Origin: Amoebidium appalachense | Taxonomy: Eukaryota; Ichthyosporea | Direction of reading: 5' to 3' | NCBI GenBank assembly: GCA_963693365.1 | Contig: CAVNZM010000011.1 | Span: forward strand, 1,178,001 to 1,242,000 | DNA: 64,000 bases | In this document: positions 39,716 to 51,495 of the stretch, one piece after another | Layout of the letters: every line of letters begins with the position of its first letter | How positions within the stretch are numbered: the first letter of the stretch is position 1 | Position numbers and translations under genes: made by a program | Notes under the pieces: generated by a model | The model's input: only the letters and a program-made list of their open reading frames with translations | What the model was told of the DNA's origin: nothing | Databases searched by the model: none

Positions 39716-41162
39716 ACTAGTTGGAGTTCATTCACCTGTCCTCCGGACCCGGTCCGGCGCATGACAGGCACAACATGACCAAAGCTTTTATTGCCCAGCT
39801 TGCAACGTTTGCAAGCTGCTGCAGAATCTCAATGCGACAGGTGGATCACGGCGTGCCGGCAATGGCATGTTTCTCTGCGGGGCCTTATTGTGCCACGTGG
39901 TTGCTTTTACAGCACAAAATGTGCATGCTGCAACAAGCGCACGCCTTAACGGAGTTAAGCCCTCACTTATCCCCCCCCCCCCACCACCACCACCACCACC
40001 ACCACCACCACCACCACCACCGCCACAACCACAACCACAACCACCACCACCACCACCACCACCACCCCATAAAAGCGAATCGCGGAGGGACCCTCTACCA
40101 GAGGCGCCCTGCGTTGCATAGGGAGCGCTCCGGGGCAGATCTCAGCTACAGGCCGGTTGCGCCGGGCCCCGCAAAATCTGCCAAGAACTTCACGGATGCA
40201 TATATATTTATGTCTCATTCGCTCATTTCTATACCCTACATATAACCTGGCACGTACTGACGGTGCCTGGGCTGCTATGAACTTGCCGTTCGCCTCACAC
40301 CCACTCGCGTTCGCGTGCATGCTTTCTCTCGCGGCGGCTCTACGGTCCCGAGAGTCCAGTGTTCGCTGTGTGTGTAAGGAAAAATACGAGTCACCTCAGT
40401 AGGTGACAGACATATAACGTACTTTGTATCATATCACTGTATTTATGATGCACGTATACACCCATATGTGCCGTGATGTGCCGTCTTACGGTCGCAGGAT
40501 GTTGCAAGTCCGTGTGTGACATATGAAATTTGTGCGAAGTACTGGCACACTGCTACCACCTACTGAGGCGGTGTCTCCTTTTTCCTTTTCTTTTTTTTTT
40601 TTTTTTTTTTTTTTTTTTGCAAAAAGGACCGAAAAGGGACCGCCACAAGTAGATGTATAACGTCGCACGTGCGGCAACACGTCAGTACATGTTAGGGCAC
40701 ACTGAGCCGCGCAGGTAGTCGACTTACTGGTGCCTTCCGGCTCCAGAGCCAACTTCTGCTTTTTGCCCCACTCTACAATAACGCTTGTTCATTCGTTGGA
40801 GAATCTAGTATCTGAAGATGACCTTATTACACAGATTTGGCGCTCTGATTCTGAAGGCTTTCTCGAGCACACAGAACTCGAGTTCTGTTTAGGTCATTAG
40901 TTCCTTAAAATGGTGTTTTTGGCTCGGCTAATGCACGTAAGTATCTTGAGTGCACAATCAGTAATATGACGGCTTTTTTTCGCTTGCACTAAAACCATAT
41001 GTACCCCACTTGATTCAAACACGTATCGAGCTCGAGCACCGGGCGGTCCCGTGCAAACCGCAGGTGGTGCAGTATAGACCAATCACACACGATTTATGAG
41101 CGCGGCAAAACAATTAGTCTGAGAGAGAATCCAATCAGCAGCCCGATTGAAAGAATCCCATG
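38812..41162. other. Spacer between methyltransferase and hAT-like element
   Basis: Holds the methyltransferase 3' flank (possible AATAAA at 39358), a C-run/CT tandem array (39522-39745), a (CAC)n tract (39983-40066) and complex sequence with no recognised gene. A T run occupies 40591-40618. Confidence 0.5.
39522..39745. repeat. Three-copy repeat of poly-C plus CT-rich plus GGAGTTCATTCACC block
   Basis: The block CTCTTCCCCATGGAGTTCA appears after C runs at about 39584 and 39659, and GGAGTTCATTCACCTG recurs after a third C run at 39723. Unit length is about 65-75 bases with variable C-run length. Confidence 0.8.
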
Positions 41163-41469
41163 CCGGGCGGCAGGGATGCGCCGAAAGTTTCACGGGTCGG
41201 ATCGGGTCAGGTTTGAAGGTCTCCGAGTCGGGTACGGTCGGTCATGGAAAATCTAGGACAACGTCGGTCGGTCACCGGTCACGCAAGTCCCAAATCGGGT
41301 CGGTCACCGGCCGGGCCGAGGTGAAAACCTCGGGAGTTTCTATCTAACAACTGTTGTAAACCTGGGCCTGTAACGCTCTCGATATATGGTCTGGTCCCAA
41401 TAGCTGCTAGAGTATCCCATCTCGCGCTGAAATTCAATAAGCACATAAGCCGCAAGCTTAAAGAATTAT

Positions 41470-42162
41470 TTGCCCTCCCACCCTCTCGTCTCTATCCGAC
41501 CTGTCCCCTCCTCACCTCTCCCCTCTTTCCTTCCCTCTCTCTCTCCTTCTCCCCCGGGCACAAATACAAATAAACCCCGCAAAAGTGTGCGTGTGACTTT
41601 GGACTGCCACTTACTTATTAAACATGTACACAATCACAAGATAATCACACATTATAACAAATGGAAAAAGATACCACACGACACTAGACCCGATGAAAGC
41701 AGACGTCAACACCTTGAAAAACTAAGCCTTATGTCTCGTTTTATATATAATGACCGCCCCAACCATATTGCCAAATATGGCACTCGCAAATGTATAACAC
41801 CTAAATACATATTACCGTCCTGTAGAACTGGTCTTTCTCTAGCTGATGGTATTATTGATCAATTGCCACGCTTTTACTGTACACGTGCTATACAGTGGAG
41901 ATCTAATAAGTATAAGGTGACATCGTTTGCATGCCCAAACAACACACACACACACCAGGTTAAACGGTCATGTATCGCTAAATGTAGTTTGATAGACCAC
42001 ATAATACCGCAACACACACACGTCACATTCACAACAGACACCCAGAAAGATAGCCTACCTGTAAATTACAACATCCTTGATTTTATACTATACACGCGTA
42101 ACTACGACCTGTTTAGTAGATGTATTGATTGGCTTGAGAAACACATCACTACAAAATTCTAG
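41470..42162 (+). CDS. AT-rich orphan ORF inside the hAT-like element
   Basis: An open frame of 230 codons; the first ATG is codon 88 (41731), leaving a 143-residue protein. The first 30 codons read through a C/T-rich tract and are probably not coding. The rest is complex in sequence, rich in Lys, Asn, Ile, Thr, His and Tyr, with several Cys (KYGTRKC, SFACPN, SCIAKCS) and a C terminus NYDLFSRCIDWLEKHI. Codon use favours A/T-ending codons (ATA, TTA, AAA, TAT), unlike the GC-rich host exons, suggesting foreign or element origin. I recognise no family and it is not a hAT transposase. It may be a decaying gene that lost its 5' end. Confidence 0.45.
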   Translation: MPSHPLVSIRPVPSSPLPSFLPSLSPSPPGTNTNKPRKSVRVTLDCHLLIKHVHNHKIITHYNKWKKIPHDTRPDESRRQHLEKLSLMSRFIYNDRPNHIAKYGTRKCITPKYILPSCRTGLSLADGIIDQLPRFYCTRAIQWRSNKYKVTSFACPNNTHTHQVKRSCIAKCSLIDHIIPQHTHVTFTTDTQKDSLPVNYNILDFILYTRNYDLFSRCIDWLEKHITTKF

Positions 42163-42163
42163 C

Positions 42164-42176
42164 GCACACACACACA

Positions 42177-42275
<99 letters not shown>

Positions 42276-42303
42276 CCAGCTGATACCGAGTGTCCCAGGG
42301 GAG

Positions 42304-42372
<69 letters not shown>

Positions 42373-42384
42373 GGGGGGGGGGGG
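42164..42384. repeat. (CA)n array followed by poly-C/poly-A/poly-G
   Basis: About 110 bases of CA directly after the orphan ORF stop, then a C run from 42305, A run to 42364 and G run to 42384. Confidence 0.9.
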
Positions 42385-42603
42385 AACCCCAACTAATTGA
42401 CTTTTCTTAGTCTTTATGGTGTCTCGTAGAGAAAGTAAACCCTGATATATAGTCATCACCCGACATTTATGTACGTGATCATGATATACCGCAGGGGATA
42501 TTCCGAGCAAAAAAACCCCATACCTGAGACTGGTCTCTCTTTGCCTCGAGTAAACAGCGTAAACCCCTCATAATAGTGGCACGAACCTTACACACGAATC
42601 CCC

Positions 42604-42653
<50 letters not shown>

Positions 42654-43055
42654 GTGGCACACACACACAGACACACACACACACGCGCGCGCACGCGCAC
42701 GCGCGCGCACACGCACACACACACAATTAGTGTGTTTTGTGTGTATTAACGGGCACGCCCTACATGTTCGAATTCCCTGTTAAAGTTTAAAAGTTTGCAA
42801 GCCCCTGTGTTTACACCATGTCACACGTGCGTTTTGTATGCGTCCGTCTATGTGCGTGTGTGTGTGTGTATGTATGTGTGCGTGTGTGAGTGAGTGGTGC
42901 TGGTGCGCACCGTGCGGCGCGCCGGCGGCACGCGCGTGTGCACGCGTGTCTGTACATGTGTAAGCGTGCCACATGCCAGTGTTTGTGTACATGTGTATAT
43001 GTGTGTGTGTGTGCCGACTTTGTGTGTGTGCCGTGCGTGTGCGTGTGTACGCGTA

Positions 43056-43056
43056 G

Positions 43057-43148
<92 letters not shown>

Positions 43149-43169
43149 GTGTGTTTGTGTGTGTGTGTG

Positions 43170-43212
<43 letters not shown>

Positions 43213-43232
43213 TGTGTTTGTGTGTGTGTGTG

Positions 43233-43277
<45 letters not shown>

Positions 43278-43310
43278 GCAATTGTGTGTGTGTGTGTGTG
43301 TGTGTGTGCA
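43056..43310. repeat. (GT)n microsatellite
   Basis: Nearly pure GT over about 250 bases with TTT and CAATT interruptions. Confidence 0.95.
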
Positions 43311-43764
43311 TGTCAGTGAGTTCCGCTCAGCATGTGCGCATGCACGTGTCACATGTGACATGTGCCGGGTCGACATATGCATCACGTGCACGCCGGCGGA
43401 TGCGCGTGTCACAGCTGCAGCGTGTGCACGCGTACGCCAGTGTACAGGGCGTGCCACGGTGTCAGTGCAACTACTTGTACCATAAGGTAGTCAAAAGGAT
43501 AAATTCACTGTACCTACACATAATAACTGTAGGAAACAAACGGAAAATAATGCACAACCCTATTTATTGTATTCATGATATTCCCACACCTCCCCCCGGC
43601 CAGGCCGATACCCGAACGGACTTTGACCTCGGGTCGGGTCGGTCACGGGTTGGCCCGTCCGGGTATTTTTGGCTATCGGGTATCTCCAAAATCCAACCGA
43701 CCGACCCGATGACCGGTCGGTCCTGGGTCGGCTCGGCTCGGCCCGGCACATCCCTGCCGGGGTG

Positions 43765-44408
43765 GCATACCATCACACATCGCAGAGAGCCAGCTCCAAA
43801 TGACCAGTGTGTGTGACGCAGTATACTTATGTGTTCCTTTCTCCTTGCCTGTCTTTATTCTCCCTTTATAACATTAGATAAATACAGCGACAATTGAGGT
43901 ATATATCGACATCAAGTCTATTATTGAAAGTTCGGCGGCAGGCCCCTGCCATACAGAACCACTGACCTCGACCATAAAAAAGTGAAGTTGTAGTGAAGCT
44001 TTGTGTACAGGCAGAAGGCTAGCAGATTACACAAGTGCTTTAATGTTTGTATGTGACGCTTCTATGGATCGAATTGGAGCCATATGTGAGTAGTGCCCGT
44101 GCATGGAAGACGAGGCAAGTTATTTTACTGGCCGCCTACCAGCCACACAATAATTCGAGAGAATTTCCTCGCCACGGGCTGCGCAGACTGAGCCGAATAA
44201 TTTCAGGTGGGTAAATGTAATTTAATATTATAGAATTATTAACGGCATGTAAATTATTTTCGCCTTGGATATACAGCATACCGTTTGACTCAGTCAATTC
44301 AGTAACACACTCACCAAGTCGTCCCCCCCTTCCACCTGCCCACACACACACACACATACACACACACACACATACACACACACACACTGACACACGCGCG
44401 CGCGCGCA

Positions 44409-44501
<93 letters not shown>

Positions 44502-44510
44502 CACACGGAC

Positions 44511-44547
<37 letters not shown>

Positions 44548-44822
44548 CAGACGGACACACGCACACACACACACACACACATATGTACACAATCACATTA
44601 CTGCACACATACACACACATGTATACACACACACACACGCACACAAACGCACACACAGACACACGCGCACACACGCACACACGCACACACGCACACACGC
44701 ACACACGCACACACACATAGTCACATTACAAACACAATCATCACATTGCACGCACATACTCACAGACACACAGACATACACGCACACCACACATGCACCC
44801 ACCGGACACACACATGCACGCA

Positions 44823-44881
<59 letters not shown>

Positions 44882-45443
44882 ACACACACATACACACAAT
44901 CACACACACACACACACACAATCACACTGTTACACACACACAAGCATACACACACACCGGTACACACACACTAAATTCACTCGAGGTACCCCCACCCATG
45001 CAAATGCACGCCCTGTCAGACACTACTAAAATACATATACCAGATGCTAATGGAATAACACATACATACATCGAGGGGTCACCCGCAACTTGTAAATATA
45101 TGCAAATATATGCAACTGGCCGGTGACCCCTCATTGCACACAGAACACGCATACACACATCATGTGACCCGAACAGACGCAAAGGCTAAAACATACTACG
45201 ATGCACGCACACACACTTATGAGGCTCCACCATAAACCCTGACCGCAGTGCCACACACATACTCACCGCACACACCTACACACGCTCGTACGCATGCGCA
45301 CACACCCACACACACGCACAAACACACACGCGCACACACGCAAGCACACACGCACGCACACACACACACACACACACACAAAGCGCACGCACAAACACAC
45401 ACACACATACACGCACACGCACAAACGCACATACACGTACACG

Positions 45444-45480
<37 letters not shown>

Positions 45481-45853
45481 ACACATACACACACACCGTG
45501 ATACACACAAAAGCACACGCGCACACACACACACACAAACTGTGATAATGATTTCACCGTGGCACTCCCGTGTGTGCACTAAGGTCCTCAGATAGAAAAT
45601 ATGGACACTTCAATATGCTTAGCGGCACATGCATAATAAAGATTATAATTAGATTTGCACAGAACACATTGCATGAATAAACCAGCACATAACCCACTAT
45701 TCAGCCACTCACCCACACAGGAGCATCACATATGCAGACCTACATTAACATTTATAGGTACAAATGCACACAGCAAAGCTAATTAGCCAACACATTTACT
45801 TGTGCACATGTGCGGTTTAGTGGGCCAGATTTCCTTGAAAGAATAAGACACCT
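43765..45853. other. Spacer dominated by CA repeats upstream of the globin gene
   Basis: Large CA arrays at 44339-44580, 44610-44720, 44827-44995 and 45248-45540. Unique sequence at 43800-44330, 45000-45240 and 45545-45850 shows no recognised gene. A hairpin lies at 45073-45132. Confidence 0.6.
45073..45132. other. 11-bp perfect hairpin with repeated loop
   Basis: GAGGGGTCACC at 45073-45083 pairs with GGTGACCCCTC at 45122-45132; the 38-base loop contains two tandem AAATATATGC units. Confidence 0.8.
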
Positions 45854-45859
45854 TATAAA
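45854..45859 (+). promoter_or_regulatory. TATA box for the globin gene
   Basis: TATAAA 76 bases upstream of the proposed globin ATG at 45930. Confidence 0.45.
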
Positions 45860-45929
45860 CTATGTGGCACTACGCAGGAAGACTTGGTGACAGCAGTAGG
45901 GGTGGAGGGCAGAAACACCAGCAGACAGG

Positions 45930-46583
45930 ATGGCTTCAGTTCTTGTCGATGCCGCACCGAGGGGGTAGGTGCACCACACATGCATGTCACATGCTCAGAT
46001 TATCATAATAAAGATTGGCATGTTCAAAGGCCGCCACGTTTGTTTATGTCCTGCCCAAAACATGTGTTTATTCCTGAGAGTGAAGCCTACGCGTTGTAGG
46101 TCCGATTTTCTATCCTCCCCCCCCCCCCATATATACACACACACACACACACACAGGGACTTGAGTCTGGGCACTTCTCATGCTCTTTATTTACTCTCTC
46201 TGTGTGCTCTGCAACTTCTGCATTGTGTTGTCCGTCGTTGATGTAAACCTCGTACTCTTCCCCCCCTCCCCCCCTTCCCCCCCCCCCCCCCCCCCGGCGC
46301 TCCAGAGGAAGGGGGGGGGGGTTTGGCTGTTTTATCGCACAAACAAATCACCTCCCCCCCCCGCTTCCTCCTCATCCCCGTTCCGGGTACCGCAGATGGC
46401 ATGGGTATGGGTGTGGGCTGTGCCTGTGCTCAAACGGTGTGTGTGTGTTCTTCTCTGCATGTCTGCCTCATGATACCCGTTGTGAATTTTATTCCACACT
46501 ACGTACCGCATTCTACCCTCCCCTCCCCCCCCCCCCTCCCCCCCCCCCCTCCCTCCTGGCGCCGCCCAACCAAAAGAAGAAAA

Positions 46584-46629
<46 letters not shown>

Positions 46630-47433
46630 GGGGGGGGGGGGGGGGGGGAAGATAAGAAAAGAAAAGAAAAAAAGTAGAAGAAAGGGAGAGTGAAAAGAGA
46701 TCCCAAATCCGCTTAACCAAACGTCTCTTATACAAACTGCAGTAGCACCCACCCTTTGCATCTTTCCCTGCAGTGCTGCTTGCCAGAGCTTTCAATTTTT
46801 TAGGCGAATCTGCGGCCAAAGCGCATGCACCACAACCATGGTGTCATCTCCTTTCAAACCTTTACGACAGTGAACATCATGCCTGTCCACCCGATTACAC
46901 TACCGCACCACTCCACGCACACCTGAAAAGTGATAGATGGAGTGCACGATCACTTTTTCTTTTGCTGACCTCTCCACCCGTTGCACAGGCAGGGAGATGC
47001 CCCACCAATCATATACAGCGACCCAGCACTATCCTCCCCTCTTGGCAGTCGGCGAAAATCCATGGCCTCATTTATGTTGGAGGCTCAGGTGCTGCCCAAC
47101 CCGAATAGTGCCGGGTCAGATCTGACCCTGGCCGACCCGAATGCAACCCGAAAGAAAAAACCGCTGATGACTCCTCTTCGAGCAAAACTAGTCCAGGTAT
47201 GGCTTGGGTTTTCTTCGGAATCTCCCTTCTCCCCCCCCCCCCCCCCCACCCTTCTCCCCCACCCCCCTTCCCCCTCTCGCTTTCCTTGACTTGCCTTATC
47301 TGCCTGCCCTCACGTACCCATCCCTGCCCCATGCCCTCCCCCCTCCCCCCTCCCCCCCTCCCCCTCCCCCCCCCCCCCCCCCCCCTTCACTGAGACCACC
47401 AACACCGCTACTGATGAGGTGTTTGAGGTGTTT

Positions 47434-47507
<74 letters not shown>

Positions 47508-47532
47508 GTGTGTGTGTGCGTGTGTGCGTGTG

Positions 47533-47625
<93 letters not shown>

Positions 47626-48287
47626 CTGTGTGTGTGTATGTGTGTATGTTGGTTCCTTTGTGTCAGTCACGGGTGGCAGGGTATACCTGCACATGTATTG
47701 TGTGGATGGAGTATGGGTGTAGGGGGGCAGGACGAGAGGGTGATGTTCAGTGTGAAAGGGAAAAGTGTTTTGTGCTGGCCGATGGAAATGTGTGGTTAGT
47801 GCATGCGATTGTAAGGTGTGGTGGCGGCGGTGGTGGGGTGTTTGTGTGTGTTTGGGGGGGGGGGGGGGGGGGGGGAGGGGGGAGGGGGGAGGGGTGATGT
47901 GCATTGGGACGGGCACGGGGGTGGGGGGGGTGGGGGGATGTGCATTAGGACGGGCACGGGGGGAGAGGGGGGAGGGGGGGGGGGGAGGACAGAAAACGAG
48001 GAGCAGGAGTGCACTGGTGGTGGTGTGTGTGTGTGAGTGGTGGGGGGAGGGGGGGGGAGCGGGGCGGCAGGAAAGGGCAAGGCACTTGGTGTACTATGTA
48101 ACTAACTGTTCTTTTGTTTGCCTTTGTTTACAGGACTCATGGGAGAGAATGTCGGCTAAGGAGAAGGGAGAGAAGTTCATGTGCACAAGGTTGATTGGGA
48201 GCTTCTTTGATGAGCTGTTTGTGCAAGATCCAGACACTAAACCCATATTCAACAGTCTGCAGGTGGGTTTTGTGTGGTGGTGGTGGT

Positions 48288-48340
<53 letters not shown>

Positions 48341-49903
48341 GGGGGGAGGCATGTGTCGGTGTGTATGAGAGTGGGCGTGTTTTGTGTGTGTTGAGCGGAG
48401 AGGGGGGATGGGGGGGGGATGGGGGGGGGGGAGGCGGGGACGGAGAAGGGGGGATGGAGTCAGGCTGTGGGGGAAAGAGGGGCAGGGAAGGGAGGGGGGA
48501 GGGGGGGGGGGGGGGGGTGTTATCACCTCGTCCCCAACATATCTCCTCTTCATTCTCCATCCCCCGTGCCTCCCCTCCCTCCCCCTCCCCCCCCCCCCCC
48601 CCGGGCTTTCCCCTTTCCCCTCTACCCTCCTCATCCCATTCATTACCCTCTGTATCTACAGTATGGGTAGCGATTTATGCCCTTGCATGTCATCCTGAAC
48701 GTCGTCATATGGGGGTGTCTCCTGTTTGTCGTTTTCGGGGTGCAGGTGGTAGGGGGCTGTGTATGTGGCAGGCGTGGACATAGTTGCTGGAGGGCAAACA
48801 ACGAGAAACCACAGAGGTCAACTTTTGTGCCTTCCTAACATCATGTGATTTTTAGAATGGCACCACGGGAAACCACAGATACCAACCTACCCCAGCTAAC
48901 GCACACACCTCCCTCGTTTCTTTGTTGCAGAGCCGCACCAAGGCCTTCACAGCCATGATAGGCACACTGGTCAAACACACAGACGATCTGATGGCAGGAA
49001 AACTCAAAGCAAACCTCAGAGAGCAGGGCAAGGCACACACGGTCCTCGGGGTAACACGGAGCATGTATGTGTCCATGGGCCGTGCACTCTTAAAGATGGT
49101 GGAAATGAGAATGGACGAAAAAGACAATTTGCAAGCGGCGGCCGAATCATCGGGGGGGTCCTATGGGGGGTTTAACACAATGGACAGGGAGGAATTGTTG
49201 GTGTCTTGGCTCACGGTATATGTGCTTGCGGCAGCTCCAATGGTTAAGGGGGCAGGAGGGAAGGCTACGGGTCTGGTGCATGACATTAACGTGACACTAG
49301 TAACGCATATGCACTTTAAGGGAAAGAAGAGAGCCCCTAGAGTCGAGTCTATGTCGGGACCACCGGGAGACTCACTGAAAACACGCAGTCGTAGTTTCGA
49401 TGACACCATTGATAGTCCAGGGGGTGCTCAAATGCCGAAACCTGAGGGGGGTCTGACAGAGGGAGATGAAAATTCTAGTGATTCGGTTCTACCGGATTCG
49501 TTGCCCGGAAGTCCCAATTGCAAACCGCGGACGAATCACGTTCCCATGCACATGTTTTCAAGACGGAGAGCAAGTGCAGCAGACATTCTATTCGGACAAG
49601 ACGGTAATAGTGGGCTGGCAAATATTGGCGTGGGCGAGGGGGGCTCTATCGATGTTGCAAATAGCGCTTCAACTACAGAGAGGCACAAGGAAAAACGGCC
49701 GTCACTTGCAGGAATTTTCAAGAATAGGGGGTCTGTGGGAAGCAGATCCGTTCCTGGCAGTCCGAAAGTTGAGCGAGGGGGGGCTCCTGCTGTGAACATT
49801 CCGGTGTGTGCCTGTGTGTGTGGGAGCCCTGTCTGCTTTCTGCTAACCTCTTTTGATGGCGGGGAAGGGTGGGGGGCTCGGGGGAAAAGGACGGGAGGGG
49901 AGG

Positions 49904-49939
<36 letters not shown>

Positions 49940-50023
49940 TAAGGAAACAGCCACCGGCCGGGATGATCGATTCGACCCGTTGGCCTTTGCCAGATGGTCT
50001 TCAAATTTTATTTTATTTTTTTC

Positions 50024-50093
<70 letters not shown>

Positions 50094-50641
50094 TGATGAT
50101 ATTTATACTTTATTTTTTTTGCTCCCTTTTTTTTTGGGGGGGGGGGGGGGGGGGGGGGAGGGCTAGAGGAGGGAAGGGAAGGATGGGGAGATATGAAAGG
50201 TGCCAGAATATACGACAGGGGATGTCGAGGCATAGCATTAACTCGGTGAAACTGACTGTGTTTTGTCCCGTGCAGGCCACCATGACCGACCCCACCCACC
50301 CACCAGTCCACGATGAATCCCCCACACACCTCAACGACAGCACAGAGAATTTACTTTCGGGTCAGGCCAAGACCCGAACCGGATCACCCCTCGGGTGGAT
50401 GAACAAGCTCATGCCGCAGGCAAGAAAGAAGTCTGTGGCTGCATCCAGCCCCGAGTTCCCTGCCTCTGCACGTCGGGCCAGTCTTGCATACATGCTGGAC
50501 GGGGTCAACCCCCCCACCTCACCACTATCGGGCCCAAATTCGGCAACTGCAACCCCTGATGGATCCCCCCAGACCTCCAGGAGGGCAAGTAGGGCCGATG
50601 TGTTGTTGGAGCACCACCACGACACATCCACTGCCGCATAG
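45930..50641 (+). CDS. Globin-domain protein with long Ser-rich tail and repeated RRxSxA motifs (5 exons)
   Basis: Exons 45930-45964, 46989-47196, 48134-48262, 48931-49803 and 50276-50641 join in phase to 536 residues. Residues about 75-245 form a single globin fold: helix A (LRAKLVQDSWERMS), B/C (FFDELFVQDPDTKPIF), helix F with proximal His160 (REQGKAHTVLGV), G (YVSMGRALLKMVE), then a Gly/Ser insertion and helix H (LLVSWLTVYVLAAAPM). It should bind haem and oxygen, NO or other ligands. The 290-residue tail is disordered and basic-Ser rich. Five related sites, with serines at about 36, 339, 382, 484 and 520, share R-R/P-x-S-x-A followed by hydrophobics, the consensus for basophilic kinases such as PKA. 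The first exon (MASVLVDAAPR) rests on a GTAGGT donor and phase match only; an alternative start is the ATG at 47062. Stop is TAG. Confidence 0.82.
46222..46260 (+). repeat. Intron motif copy B
   Basis: Core TTGTGTTGTCCGTCGTTGAT followed by CTCGTACTCTT, in globin intron 1, leading into C-rich sequence. Confidence 0.6.
46471..46517 (+). repeat. Intron motif copy F
   Basis: Diverged copy ACCCGTTGTGAATTTTATTC with CACTACGTACC, in globin intron 1, leading into C-rich sequence. Confidence 0.5.
46591..46648. repeat. Poly-G tract in globin intron 1
   Basis: Nearly 60 bases of G with one A, after an A-rich patch. Confidence 0.9.
47436..47646. repeat. (GT)n microsatellite in globin intron 2
   Basis: About 210 bases of GT with CG and CA interruptions. 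Confidence 0.95.
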
Positions 50642-51360
50642 GTTTATGATGGGTGCTCCGGTGCATGTGTGTTTACTGAAGAGAGAGAGAGAGAGAGAAA
50701 GTGTGTGTGTGTGTATGGTTGTGGTGTGTGCGCCCGTGTCGTTCTGCGCCCGCAACCGTGGATGTGTGGTGGAAGGGAGGTTTTTTTTTGTTGGGTTGGG
50801 GGGGAGGGGGGGGGGGGGGGGGGGGGGGGAGGCGAGGGGAGAGGGGGGGGGCTTCGTTTGGTAGGTACAGGCCGTACAGTAGCAGCATATGTTGTTTGTC
50901 ATGACGATTAGTGGCTGTATTTTGATTGGAGTATTATCCTGGAAAGTCACATGGATGTCTTTGTGTATGATGGGGCAGGAGCAACTTATGATCTCTCTAA
51001 GATAGCATAAGTAATACTTCCCCATAAGGGAAGTTAACAGGCAACAACCATTGGGTTATTTTGATTTAGTGTTAGTTTTAGGATTAGGCTAGGCTTTAAC
51101 CACTTAACTTCTAGTATTAAAATTTACGGCATACCCGTGGCCAAACATTTAAGAATGAAATGTGTTGATTAACTTCTAAATCTATTTATTGCATCGACAA
51201 CAGCATTCACAATGACATCAATTACTACTGGATATTTTCTTTAGTCGCTATGGATTGTGTAATGACCTTGTGTGTAAGCGCGTGTGCAGGCGTGTGTGTG
51301 TGTGTGTGTGTGTCAAGGTGTGTGTATGTGTGTGTGTGTGTGCCTGTGTGCAGGTGTGTC

Positions 51361-51410
<50 letters not shown>

Positions 51411-51440
51411 TGCGTGCGTAGGTGTGTGCATGCGTGACTG

Positions 51441-51495
<55 letters not shown>

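Larger units (their letters stand above)
41163..43764. mobile_element. hAT-like DNA transposon, non-autonomous, 2.6 kb
   Basis: Terminal inverted repeats start CAGGGATGCGCCG at 41171 and, on the other strand, CAGGGATGTGCCG at 43756 (one mismatch in 13). CAGGGATG ends and subterminal GGGTCGG-type repeats, seen at both ends in inverted orientation, are typical of hAT elements. Flanking 8-mers (41163-41170 and 43757-43764) match at 6 of 8 positions, consistent with a decayed 8-bp target duplication. No hAT transposase (BED finger, RNase H fold, dimerisation tail) is seen. The interior holds an AT-rich ORF and long (CA)n, poly-C/A/G and (GT)n tracts. Confidence 0.7.

Noticed and set aside
45248-45545. 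CRISPR-like periodic repeats in CA-rich region
   Set aside because: Simple microsatellite; no spacer-repeat alternation and the genome is eukaryotic.
47062-47196. ATG at 47062 as the globin start
   Set aside because: Possible, but the same exon stays open upstream with a motif copy (SRRKSMASFML) spanning the ATG and an AG acceptor matching the phase of an upstream exon.
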